Below, in pieces: positions 27,829-35,594 of a DNA stretch of 64,000 nucleotides. The position numbers and the translations under genes were made by a program. The notes under the pieces are model-generated. The model saw nothing but the letters and a program-made list of their open reading frames with translations, made no database searches and was not told the DNA's origin. The number at the start of each line of letters is the position of its first letter. The stretch's first letter is position 1. Source of the DNA: Candidatus Binatia bacterium (GTDB lineage: Bacteria; Vulcanimicrobiota; Vulcanimicrobiia; Vulcanimicrobiales; Vulcanimicrobiaceae); the NCBI GenBank assembly GCA_035544215.1, contig DATKHY010000007.1:1612001-1676000 (forward strand). Reading direction: 5' to 3'.

Positions 27829-29325
27829 TTAAGGACTGTCGAGGGCCCGGTTAATGGAAGCGCGCGTGCTCGCGTATCGGCGCCAGGCCGATGCGAGACG
27901 CACGATGCCGGCCTCGATGATCGCCGGGCAAGCGGTATACGAAAGTCGGACGTATTCCGTACAAGACCCATCTACAGTCATGGAACTGCCGGGAAGGATA
28001 CGCACGCCCTCACGCGCGGCAAACTGCGCAAAGGATGTCGCATCTCCAAATGGTAGTCGCACCCACAGGCATAGTCCACCGGACGGCTTTTTAAACTGCC
28101 ATTGCGGCAGCTGCTCAGCTAGTCGCTGGCAAAAAAGATCGCAGTTGTCTTCAAGCTGGCGCCGGCGAAACGTGGCGATCTGGTCGAACGACTCAAGGAC
28201 GCGCAAGGCGAGAACTTGCGAAGGAACGGACGTTCCTAAATCAGACAGCACTTTCAGTCGACCCAAGCGGGCAGCAATGCTCGCAGAGGCGCGGATCCAT
28301 CCAAGGTGGATCCCTGGCCAAAAGACCAGGCTGAGCGATCCAACGGATACGACATTCTCGGGATCAAAATACGCGAGGGACCTCGGCGTCGAACCACTGA
28401 ACGCCGTGGTTTCGAGGGCACAGTCCTCCAGTATCGGCACGTCGTGTTCGCGCGCGAGATTCACGAGCGTGCGTCGCGCATGTTCGGACATAACGTGTCC
28501 GGTCGGACTCTGAAAGGTCGGGATGCAGTACAACGCTCTAAACGATGAGGTTGCCATTTCCTGTTGTAACGAGTGGTCCGTGAAACCCGGTGGGAAGGCG
28601 CGCAGGCGCGCTCCCATAGCTCTGAATGCGTCAAGCGCAACGAAATATGTCGGCTGCTCGATTGCTACGGTTTCGCCCGGGCTGACCAACAACGACGCCG
28701 CGAGACTGAGGCCTTGTTGCGAACCCGTCGTAACGATAATGTTGTCGGCGAGGGTCGGAATCCCAGCGACGGAATACTGCTGCGCGATTCGCTCTCGAAG
28801 GCGCGGCAGGCCGGCCGGCGCATGTATCGAGGGACATTGAAAGTCGTGCAACTCCACAAGAGTCGGGCTGTGCAAATACGGGAAAAACTCGATTGGTAAG
28901 TCGGGCCAGCTCAAGCTCAAATCTACGATGTCTTCTGGCTCCTGGAGTATCATTCCGGACGAAAGGGCGGTGAGCTCGGCGTCTCGTCGCGATGTCATCT
29001 GGCTCCGCGCGGCGGCCGTCCGCACGATACTTCCGCTCCCGCGCCGTCGCTCTAGCAGCCCGTCTTCCTCGAGCATGTCGTACGCGGAAACGATCGTACT
29101 ACGACTCACGCCGCCGGCATCGGCGAACCCACGCTCCGACGGCAGGCGCGTGCCATCGACGATGAGCCCGTCCACAATCGCCTTCTCAACGGCGCCTTTG
29201 AGCCGTACGCGAAGAGGGCCTTTCCCGTGCAGCCAGGTTCCGAGGATTTGGCTCAGTGCCGCAGGCGTCAACATCGGTCCACTCTTGCGCGATATGGGCA
29301 ACCTGTTTGATGCGACCTGTTCCAT
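27829..29325 (-). CDS. MocR/PdxR-type regulator (GntR HTH + aminotransferase domain) lacking the PLP lysine
   Basis: 498 residues from ATG 29325, where the family-typical start MEQV...ISRKSGP begins; the frame is open further upstream. The GntR winged helix lies at about 25-95 (LKGAVEKAIVDGLIVDGTRL, PSERGFADAGGVSRSTIVSA). The rest is a fold-type I aminotransferase domain (GSQQGLSLAASLLVSPGETV, YCIPTFQSPTGHVM). The segment that normally reads SLSK with the PLP-anchoring lysine reads SLSLVFWPGIHLGW, so Leu333 (codon CTG, 28327-28329) replaces Lys. It therefore cannot form the usual internal aldimine and may bind PLP-adducts or another ligand non-covalently. It follows the SDR gene on the same strand. 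Confidence 0.88.
   Translation of the reverse strand: MEQVASNRLPISRKSGPMLTPAALSQILGTWLHGKGPLRVRLKGAVEKAIVDGLIVDGTRLPSERGFADAGGVSRSTIVSAYDMLEEDGLLERRRGSGSIVRTAAARSQMTSRRDAELTALSSGMILQEPEDIVDLSLSWPDLPIEFFPYLHSPTLVELHDFQCPSIHAPAGLPRLRERIAQQYSVAGIPTLADNIIVTTGSQQGLSLAASLLVSPGETVAIEQPTYFVALDAFRAMGARLRAFPPGFTDHSLQQEMATSSFRALYCIPTFQSPTGHVMSEHARRTLVNLAREHDVPILEDCALETTAFSGSTPRSLAYFDPENVVSVGSLSLVFWPGIHLGWIRASASIAARLGRLKVLSDLGTSVPSQVLALRVLESFDQIATFRRRQLEDNCDLFCQRLAEQLPQWQFKKPSGGLCLWVRLPFGDATSFAQFAAREGVRILPGSSMTVDGSCTEYVRLSYTACPAIIEAGIVRLASAWRRYASTRASINRALDSP
29277..29299 (+). repeat. 23-bp motif, copy 7 (weak, inside the MocR gene start)
   Basis: GTCCAC, 11 bases, ATGGGC: the same geometry but poor arm symmetry. 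It encodes PISRKSG of MocR, and shows that part of this repeat family may derive from the MocR coding start. Confidence 0.35.
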
Positions 29326-29428
29326 AGTTCGAGAACTTTCGTAAGATTGTAAATGCAGTTTCCGGATATTTTCGTTGAGCACGAACCCCCTCGGGGTCAA
29401 ATGACTACGGCTTCCTCCGACGTATCCT

Positions 29429-30199
29429 TTAATACAGTGACTTAATGTAGCCACCGTCGATCGCAATCGTTTGTCCGGTGATGTAGCTCGCCGGCTCGCC
29501 GCAGAGGAACGTGACGAGCGGAGCGAACTCGCTAGGGGTCCCCGGCCGGCGCATCGGAACCTCGCGCTGCGCGGCGGAACGAAGCGCGTCTTCGTCGTTG
29601 TCGTACAACTGCCGTAGCCGATCCGTGAGAATGCGTCCCGTGGCTATACAGTTGATGGTAACCCCTTCGGATGCAACCTCTCCCGAGAGCGTTTTCAGCG
29701 CTGCTGTTAGGGCCGTTCGAAAGGAATTCGAAAGGACCAGATTCGGGATCGGCTCTTTAACGGACATCGACGTAAGAGCGACGATGCGACCCCAGCCCTT
29801 GGCGCGCATTCCGGGCAATGTCTTATCGACAAGTGAAAGCATGCTGCGAAGAACTGAACGGTAGCCGTGGTCCCAATCCCCAAGCGACACCTGTAAGTAG
29901 GTCCCGGGCTTAGGTCCACCACCGTTTGCGATCAGGACGTCGATCGGGCCCAGCGTGCTCAAAACGTTCGAGGCGAGTTCAGCCCCAGATGCGTCATCAG
30001 TTTGATCGAAGTGAAATGTTCGAACGGAAGGCGCTCCGAGTTTTCGCGCAGCATCCGCAACTTCACCGAGGCGCTCCTGTCGCCGGGAGGCAAGAGCCAG
30101 GTGTGCACCTTCCTTAGCCAGCGAGAGCGCGACGGCTTCGCCGATTCCAGAACTTGCGCCGGTCACTAAGGCGACGCGGCCGGCAAGCTGAAGATCCAC
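29429..30199 (-). CDS. Atypical short-chain dehydrogenase/reductase
   Basis: A 256-residue Rossmann protein of the classical SDR size. The cofactor motif TGASSGIG (13-20), ANGGG (91-95) and the C-terminal GQTIAIDGGY are intact. The active site is not: with Ser144 in LTSMS as the catalytic Ser, the positions of the YxxxK motif (157 and 161) read S and R in NLVLSNSFRTAL. Known SDR families with this SNxxR variant exist, and their chemistry is poorly defined. It abuts the RidA gene with no gap and lies upstream of MocR, so it is part of the minus-strand arm of the divergent cluster. Confidence 0.87.
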   Translation of the reverse strand: MDLQLAGRVALVTGASSGIGEAVALSLAKEGAHLALASRRQERLGEVADAARKLGAPSVRTFHFDQTDDASGAELASNVLSTLGPIDVLIANGGGPKPGTYLQVSLGDWDHGYRSVLRSMLSLVDKTLPGMRAKGWGRIVALTSMSVKEPIPNLVLSNSFRTALTAALKTLSGEVASEGVTINCIATGRILTDRLRQLYDNDEDALRSAAQREVPMRRPGTPSEFAPLVTFLCGEPASYITGQTIAIDGGYIKSLY

Positions 30200-30571
30200 C
30201 TATCGTGCCTTGCCGGCCACGGCGATGACTGCGATTTCGACTTTATATTCCGGCGCCGCGAGCCTGCTCTCGACCGTTGCGCGAGCCGGAGGATTGTTCG
30301 GATCGATCCAACGCTCCCACACGCGGTTCATGTCATCGAACGCCGCCATGTCCGAAAGCCAAATGTTTGCCGACAGTAATTGTGATTTCGAGCTCTGCGC
30401 CTGCGCCAGGAGAGCGTCGACCTTCGCCAGCACGTTCTTTGTCTGCTCGCCTACGTCGGCAGATTCCTTATCGACCTGGCCTGCGGTGTATAGTAGTCCA
30501 CCGTGCACGACACCTTGGCTCAGGCGTGGGCCCGGCGTCAGCCTTTCGATCGATTCGCTAACGTTAGCCAA
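30200..30571 (-). CDS. RidA-family enamine/imine deaminase
   Basis: A 123-residue single RidA (YjgF/YER057c/UK114) domain: LSQGVVHGGLLYTAGQVDKE at the start, ANIWLSDMAAFDDMN in the middle and PPARATVESRLAAPEYKVEI at the end. The conserved Arg and Glu that bind the carboxylate and activate water are present. These trimers hydrolyse reactive 2-aminoacrylate or iminium intermediates from PLP or flavin enzymes, and 2-aminomuconate deaminases are in the same family. Its start overlaps the MarR stop by 8 bases and its stop abuts the SDR start. A second RidA domain is fused in the plus-strand arm at 33133. Confidence 0.9.
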   Translation of the reverse strand: MANVSESIERLTPGPRLSQGVVHGGLLYTAGQVDKESADVGEQTKNVLAKVDALLAQAQSSKSQLLSANIWLSDMAAFDDMNRVWERWIDPNNPPARATVESRLAAPEYKVEIAVIAVAGKAR

Positions 30572-31010
30572 GATATGCTCCTTTTAAAAGTCCCGAGAGA
30601 CTATCGAGCGCTCGAACCTGTCCCGGTGAAATGACCTCGTGCAGGCGGCGCTGCGCTTTTGTCCAGAGCACAAAAGCCTTTCGGACGACTTGCTTCCCTT
30701 GAGCGGTTAGCTCGTATCGCTTCGTACGATCGTCCTTACCGCGCCCGGATTTGACCCAGCCGTTGGCAATTAGCGGACGCAGTCCCCGTGACAGAGACGT
30801 GACGTCTAGGTCGCACACCTGAGCCAACTCACTAAGGCTACAATGAACGAGTCGATCGAGACGCGCGAGAACGGAGTACTGCGTTTGTTTCAATCCCACC
30901 GGTTCGAGAACGTCGTCATAAATCGCCGTCGCGCGGCGCGCGAGTCCTCGCAGCGTCGTGCATGCGCAAAGCTCTCGGTCCTGCGGAAGAACGTGTGCTG
31001 ATCGTTTCAT
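30564..31010 (-). CDS. MarR-family transcriptional regulator
   Basis: 148 residues from ATG 31010 (an upstream ATG at 31046 would put the start inside the palindromes, so I prefer 31010). The winged-helix core YSVLARLDRLVHCSLSELAQ, DLDVTSLSRGLRPLIANGWV and the wing GKDDRTKRYELTAQGK are clear. It is the first gene of the minus-strand arm and faces the PhzF gene. The two palindromes between them are the obvious autoregulatory operators, with the whole divergent cluster as target. The ligand is probably a pathway substrate (inference). Confidence 0.88.
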   Translation of the reverse strand: MKRSAHVLPQDRELCACTTLRGLARRATAIYDDVLEPVGLKQTQYSVLARLDRLVHCSLSELAQVCDLDVTSLSRGLRPLIANGWVKSGRGKDDRTKRYELTAQGKQVVRKAFVLWTKAQRRLHEVISPGQVRALDSLSGLLKGAYLG

Positions 31011-31019
31011 AAAATTCGC

Positions 31020-31046
31020 TTGTAAATACAAGGCTTGCATATACAA
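31020..31046. promoter_or_regulatory. Paired 12-bp palindromes, probable MarR operators
   Basis: TTGTAAATACAA at 31020-31031 and TTGCATATACAA at 31035-31046, centres 15 bases apart, in the divergent MarR/PhzF region. TTGCAT of the second box is also a plausible -35, with TATCGT 17 bases further as -10 for the PhzF operon, so binding would block that promoter. Confidence 0.55.
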
Positions 31047-31124
31047 TACTTCTGTGCTATCGTTTTGTCAAGGGCTGTCCATCGAGTCGGCCCCCAGTCA
31101 AACGACCGGAGAGGCACCGATTGC

Positions 31125-32027
31125 ATGGACTTGTCCTATTACCTCGTCGACGTCTTTACGGCGGTTCCCCTCCTGGGGAATCCGCTTGCCGTCTTCCCGG
31201 ACGCTACCGGAGTCGACTCTGGAACGATGCAGAGGATAGCGCGCGAGCTGAACCTGTCCGAAACGACCTTCATACTTCCGCGAGAGTCAAACGAGCGCCG
31301 GACGCGCGTGCGCATCTTTACACCTGGCGCCGAACTGCAGTTCGCGGGTCATCCGACGCTTGGTACGGCGTTCGTAATGCGCGCGCTCGGCATCGTGCCG
31401 CGCAACTCCAAGCACTTTGTTCTCCAAGAAAATGTTGGTGACGTTGCCGTCCGAGTCGACAACGGCGAGGATCCGATTATTTGGCTCACGACGCCTCCTA
31501 TCGAGAAGCTCGCGGAATACCCGCGTGAACGTTGTGCGGCGATGGTCGGTCTTCAACCGGGTCAACTCGCTGCGGACGTTCCTTGCGAGCTTCTCTCCGC
31601 CGGGAACGGCTTTATCTTCGTAGCCGTCGATCGACCCGCGTTCGTCGACCAAGCGCGCTTAGATATGGCGGTCTTCGAGCACATCGTCAAGGGCCGCTCG
31701 ACGCCGACGTCCGTGCTCGTCTTCGCGGCTACCGATCAAGGAGCGTATTCGCGCATGTTTGGACCACAGCTCGGCGTCGCAGAAGATCCGGCAACCGGAA
31801 GTGCTACCGGTCCCTTAGCGCTTTTTATGATGAAATACGGCCTCGCGCAAAGCGGTGATGGTACACGCCTTGTTAGCGAGCAGGGAACCCAAATGGGCCG
31901 GCGGAGCTTCCTGCACGTACATGTGAACGGCGAGCGGGGTGCCGCCGGCATTGAAGTCGGGGGGCATGTTGTCGAGTTGGCACAGGGCGTCATGCGCATT
32001 CCGGTTCCGTCGGTCGCAGCCGCGTAA
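31125..32027 (+). CDS. PhzF-family isomerase/epimerase
   Basis: 300 residues from ATG 31125 (GGAGAGG upstream; the open frame extends into the operator region but is not needed). The two-lobed PhzF fold is seen in the start YYLVDVFTAVPLLGNPLAVF, the catalytic Glu of LSETTF (Glu46), FAGHPTLGTAFVM and EDPATGSATGPLALFM near 218-232. PhzF proteins use the Glu for proton shuttling in isomerisation of dihydro-aromatic amino acids and related diaminopimelate-epimerase-like reactions. It is first in a tight eight-gene run, and a fragment of a paralogue lies at 18385-18573. Confidence 0.9.
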   Translation: MDLSYYLVDVFTAVPLLGNPLAVFPDATGVDSGTMQRIARELNLSETTFILPRESNERRTRVRIFTPGAELQFAGHPTLGTAFVMRALGIVPRNSKHFVLQENVGDVAVRVDNGEDPIIWLTTPPIEKLAEYPRERCAAMVGLQPGQLAADVPCELLSAGNGFIFVAVDRPAFVDQARLDMAVFEHIVKGRSTPTSVLVFAATDQGAYSRMFGPQLGVAEDPATGSATGPLALFMMKYGLAQSGDGTRLVSEQGTQMGRRSFLHVHVNGERGAAGIEVGGHVVELAQGVMRIPVPSVAAA

Positions 32028-32031
32028 GAAC

Positions 32032-32391
32032 ATGCCGCACCTTATTTTGGAGTACTCGAGCAATCTCTCTAGCGACGCCGCGATGAACCAGCTTCTGGGC
32101 AAGTTGCACGATGCTCTGGGGAGTATTGAGAGTTTCGAGAGCGACCGAATCAAGAGCCGGGCTCTCCGGTTCAACGCCTACAGAATCGGCGCCGACGACC
32201 GCCGCGGATTCGTGCACGCAACGGTTTTGTTCTCTCCCGGCCGGCCCGAGGCGCTGCGACGCGAACTGGTGAAAAAGCTGCTGACAATTATCATTAGCGA
32301 GGTGCGCAGTGCCTCAGGGAGCTTCTCGTCCAGCGTCGAGATCCGGCAGTTCGAGCCGGGGATGTACGCTACGGAGCGGGACGAGCGATGA
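32032..32391 (+). CDS. 5-carboxymethyl-2-hydroxymuconate delta-isomerase-like protein
   Basis: 119 residues of the CHMI/HpaF branch of the tautomerase superfamily. The start MPHLILEYSSNL leaves Pro at position 1 after Met removal, the catalytic base of tautomerases. The rest (ALRFNAYRIGADDRRGFVHA, EALRRELVKKLLTIIISEV, SSVEIRQFEPGMY) follows the family. It moves double bonds in hydroxymuconate-type diacids in aromatic meta-cleavage pathways. The ATG is 4 bases after the PhzF stop, so the two are cotranscribed. Confidence 0.85.
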   Translation: MPHLILEYSSNLSSDAAMNQLLGKLHDALGSIESFESDRIKSRALRFNAYRIGADDRRGFVHATVLFSPGRPEALRRELVKKLLTIIISEVRSASGSFSSSVEIRQFEPGMYATERDER

Positions 32392-32440
32392 TGAGGTGGG
32401 ACATAAGGGCATCGATGCGACAGATGCCCAACTCGAAGAC

Positions 32441-33136
32441 GTGAGCGCTGTGGCATCAAGGGAACCGGTTCTCGGGCTCGTCGTAGGCGTCGGCTTTGGC
32501 GCCGGAGTGTTCTACTATAAGCGAATCGCGAAGGCGCTAGGGGAAGGCTCTCGCGGAGGCTTAATGCTTGCGCACGCCGATCTTCGCAGGGTTCTTGACG
32601 CCGTTGGCGCCGCCGATATTGCGGGCCTGACGGAATACCTGAATACCATGGTTGCCGCGCTAGCGAACGCCGGTGCCACCTTATCCGCGATTTCTTCGGT
32701 TACGACGCACGCCTACATTTCGCAATTAACGCCCATTGCGCCCATTCCAATTATCAGTATTTTCGACAGTGTAAAGACCGAGCTTGAAACGGCTCCCGGA
32801 AGGCGCATCGCTCTTTTCGGAACCCGTTACGTTATCGAGACCGACATGTTTGGAAGCCTTCCTGGTGTGGATATTGTGCGACCGACAGAGGCTGAAGTGG
32901 CTCGGATTGACGGAGCGTACCAGGGACTTGCGGTTCGGGGGTATGGTACTGCCGAGGATCGAGAGACGTTCAATCGCATAGGCTCGGCGCTGAGTAAGCG
33001 GGAGGGCGTTGACGTGATTTTGTTGGCTGGAACCGATTTGTCCATGCTTTATGAATCGCAAGAGCCGGCATTTCCATCCCTGGACTGTTCAGTCGTTCAT
33101 ATTCGTGCGATCTTGGAGAGGTTCATCAAAGCGTGA
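32441..33136 (+). CDS. Asp/Glu-racemase-superfamily protein without the catalytic cysteines
   Basis: About 231 residues. The start is uncertain: GTG 32396, 32441 and 32450 are in frame, and I chose 32441 because the first strand (VLGLVVGVGFG) follows shortly after. The overall order fits the two-domain racemase fold (LVVGVGFGAGVFYYKRIAKA; IALFGTRYVIETDMFG; VDVILLAGTDLSML). The two cysteines normally found in CNTxH and GCTE are replaced: Ser85-Ser86 in SSVTTH and Gly in AGTD. Superfamily relatives include maleate isomerase and arylmalonate decarboxylase, which depend on at least one Cys, so a different chemistry or lost activity is implied. Its stop overlaps the next start (GTGA). Confidence 0.78.
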   Translation: MSAVASREPVLGLVVGVGFGAGVFYYKRIAKALGEGSRGGLMLAHADLRRVLDAVGAADIAGLTEYLNTMVAALANAGATLSAISSVTTHAYISQLTPIAPIPIISIFDSVKTELETAPGRRIALFGTRYVIETDMFGSLPGVDIVRPTEAEVARIDGAYQGLAVRGYGTAEDRETFNRIGSALSKREGVDVILLAGTDLSMLYESQEPAFPSLDCSVVHIRAILERFIKA

Positions 33137-34407
33137 GGCACGCCATACTTGGCGCCGGGGCCATTGGAGGATTGCTCGGTGCGCTGCTTGCGGATCGAGG
33201 CGAAGACGTCACTTTGGTAATTCATGATGTAGTGGAAACCTTTCCGACGCACATGTCGCTTCAGCGATCTGATGGATCCGTGCTAGGTGGCGATGTACGA
33301 GCCGTTACGTCAATCCATAAAAACGGCGCCGCCGATGTGTTGTGGGTGGCGACAAAGTCGATGGACCTTACTTCGGCGCTCAATGCAGTACGCGGCAGCT
33401 CGCCTCGCATTGTAGTACCTCTACTCAACGGCTTTGAACATATCCAGGAGTTGCGAACGGCGTTTCCGCCAGAGGCGGTGATCCCAGCAACGATCGCGGT
33501 CGAGGTTGAGCGAGGGGAGCCGGGATCCGTATGCGTGCGAAGCTCCTTTGTGCGCCTGCGAATCGGCGTTCGAGCCAAGCTCCTTCTCTCGGGGTTGGCG
33601 GATGCGCTACGCGATCGGGACGTCGATATCGAGTTCGAAGATGACGAAACGACCCTTCTCTGGCGTAAGCTGGTCTTTTTGGCGCCGTTTGCCCTAACCA
33701 CAAGCGCCAGCGGGTTACCCGCCGGCATGTTGCGATCGGATCCCGTTTGGCGAAATCGCTTTGAAACTGCCGCGGCTGAGGTCGTGGCCGTCGCTAATGC
33801 TGAGGGCGCCGGGCTGACGAGCGAACCTGCTGTTCGCACGTTGGAAACGTTGGGAGATCAGATGCGGAGCTCGATGGCGAAGGACCTCGCGGCCAGGCGC
33901 GAGCCCGAACTGGATGCGATCGGTATTGCAGTCGTTCGAGCTGCGGTGAGGCATAACATTGACGTCCCAATGCTGCGGCATCTAGTTGCTTCCGTGAGCG
34001 GGAAGATTAAAACGCCGATTCACTCGACGAAAGCCCCAAGACCGTTGGGTCCCTACAACCAAGCGATAGAGATCGGGGGGCTCGTCTTCTTTAGCGGTCA
34101 ACTTCCCGTGGATTTTGTAACGGGCGAAGTCGTCGGTGACGACATCGGAGCTCAAGTGAGAAAGGCTCTCAGCAACTTGGGCGCCGTCGTCGAAGCGGCA
34201 GATATGACCTTTGACGACATCCTCAAAACGACGGTCTTTCTGACTGAAATGGAAGAATATTTTGAAGAGTTCAACACCGCTTACTCGACGTTTTTTCCAA
34301 GTAAACCGCCCGCGCGAACTACTGTGGCAGTCAAAGCGCTGCCTCGTGGATCAATGGTCGAGATCGACGCTGTGGGCGTTCGAAATACAGCGCCGCGATC
34401 ATGCTGA
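33133..34407 (+). CDS. Ketopantoate-reductase-like protein fused to a RidA domain
   Basis: A 424-residue fusion. Residues 1-285 are a PanE/ApbA-type reductase: NAD(P)-binding GAGAIGG (7-13), PLLNGFEHIQEL, TLLWRKLVFLAPFALTTSAS with the expected catalytic Lys near 178, and SSMAKDLAARREPELDAIG in the C-terminal helical domain. From about 293 a complete RidA domain follows: RPLGPYNQAIEIGGLVFFSG, ILKTTVFLTEMEEYFEEFN and PPARTTVAVKALPRGSMVEI, with the conserved Arg and Glu. No stop or frame change lies between them. I infer coupling of 2-oxo-acid (or imine) reduction with imine hydrolysis. GTG start overlaps the previous stop by 4 bases. Confidence 0.9.
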   Translation: MRHAILGAGAIGGLLGALLADRGEDVTLVIHDVVETFPTHMSLQRSDGSVLGGDVRAVTSIHKNGAADVLWVATKSMDLTSALNAVRGSSPRIVVPLLNGFEHIQELRTAFPPEAVIPATIAVEVERGEPGSVCVRSSFVRLRIGVRAKLLLSGLADALRDRDVDIEFEDDETTLLWRKLVFLAPFALTTSASGLPAGMLRSDPVWRNRFETAAAEVVAVANAEGAGLTSEPAVRTLETLGDQMRSSMAKDLAARREPELDAIGIAVVRAAVRHNIDVPMLRHLVASVSGKIKTPIHSTKAPRPLGPYNQAIEIGGLVFFSGQLPVDFVTGEVVGDDIGAQVRKALSNLGAVVEAADMTFDDILKTTVFLTEMEEYFEEFNTAYSTFFPSKPPARTTVAVKALPRGSMVEIDAVGVRNTAPRSC

Positions 34408-34416
34408 GGAAATGAT

Positions 34417-35559
34417 ATGGAGCTAAAACCCTTTTTACTCGAACAATGGCTCGCAAACTTCGAGCAGGAAATAAAGTATAACCTTGGCGCCAGTACGGGC
34501 CCGCACTGGACCGTCGACGAACTCCTTGGTCTCGCCGGTGAGGACGCTCGTCGGCGAATGTCCGCGTTGGCCCTTACCTATGGTCCGCCAGCCGGTAATG
34601 CGAGTCTGCGAACGGCAATTGCCGACTTCCAAGGCGTGAGTCCGGAGTGCGTACAGGCCGTCACCGGCGCAGCGGAGGCACTACTCATTCTGTTCTGGCT
34701 CGCCGCCGAGCCTGGGGCAAATGTTATCGTGCCCGCGCCGGGCTATCCCGCCTTCTCGGCGCTGCCTCTGTCGCTCGGTTTAGAAACGCGGTACTACCGA
34801 TTTTTAAAAGAGCGCGGCTTTGAGGTGGAGGTCGAGGAGATTAAAGCACTTGCCGACGGAAAGACTAAACTCATTCTCGTCAGCAACCCACATAGTCCGA
34901 CCGGTGCAATTCTGACCGACGCTCAGATGGACCATCTTCACACATTTACTTCAGATCGCGGAATCCAACTCGTCAGCGATGAGGTCTACCATCCGATCCA
35001 CCATAGCAAGAAAGTCCAATCGGCGGCGAGGCTACCAAGGGCGACGGTTATTAATGACTTTTCCAAAGCATTCTCGCTACCGGGCTTGCGAATGGGCTGG
35101 ATAATCGAGCACGATGCTCAGCGACGCGAGCGTTACTGGAACGCGAGAGCGTTTTCTACTGTTTGCAGCAGCTCACTGGGAGAGTTTCTCGCTGAGATCG
35201 CTGCGAACAACCGAATAGCGATCATCGGCAGAGCTCAAGAAGTCACCAGTCGAAACCTTCGCGCGCTTACGGAATTTATGCATGAAAACGAATCCGTATT
35301 TGGATGGATTCCTCCTCGAGGAGGAATGGTCGGCTTCCCTTGGATGAAGGATGGTCAGAACGCGAGGGCCTTTTGTCTCGCAGCCGCGGGCGAAGGGGTG
35401 TTGTTGACGCCGGGAGATGTTTACGATCAACCCGAGCACTTTAGAATCGGCATGGGCGTAAGCGGAGATGCGTTTCTCGAGGCAATCAAGCACTTAGAGC
35501 GTTTAGTGGGCCATTGGAGATCCGCAAGAGAGAATCGCAGTCGCCACGCCGTCGTTTAG
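34417..35559 (+). CDS. Class I/II PLP-dependent aminotransferase
   Basis: A 380-residue fold-type I enzyme. YGPPAGNASLRTAIADF, TGAAEALLILFWLAAEPGA, SNPHSPTGAILTDAQM and SDEVYH are the cofactor-binding blocks. The PLP lysine is Lys217 in DFSKAFSLPGLRMGW, and RIGMGVSG near the end holds the substrate-carboxylate Arg. The N-terminus (FLLEQWLA, YNLGASTGP) reminds me of capreomycidine-synthase-type aminotransferases, but this is a weak recollection. It would provide or consume the amino group in the pathway, and the enamine-forming step would explain the RidA partners. ATG is 9 bases after the fusion gene. Confidence 0.88.
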   Translation: MELKPFLLEQWLANFEQEIKYNLGASTGPHWTVDELLGLAGEDARRRMSALALTYGPPAGNASLRTAIADFQGVSPECVQAVTGAAEALLILFWLAAEPGANVIVPAPGYPAFSALPLSLGLETRYYRFLKERGFEVEVEEIKALADGKTKLILVSNPHSPTGAILTDAQMDHLHTFTSDRGIQLVSDEVYHPIHHSKKVQSAARLPRATVINDFSKAFSLPGLRMGWIIEHDAQRRERYWNARAFSTVCSSSLGEFLAEIAANNRIAIIGRAQEVTSRNLRALTEFMHENESVFGWIPPRGGMVGFPWMKDGQNARAFCLAAAGEGVLLTPGDVYDQPEHFRIGMGVSGDAFLEAIKHLERLVGHWRSARENRSRHAVV

Positions 35560-35594
35560 CCAAACGCGAGTCGACGCCGAGAAGAGAAAACAGT

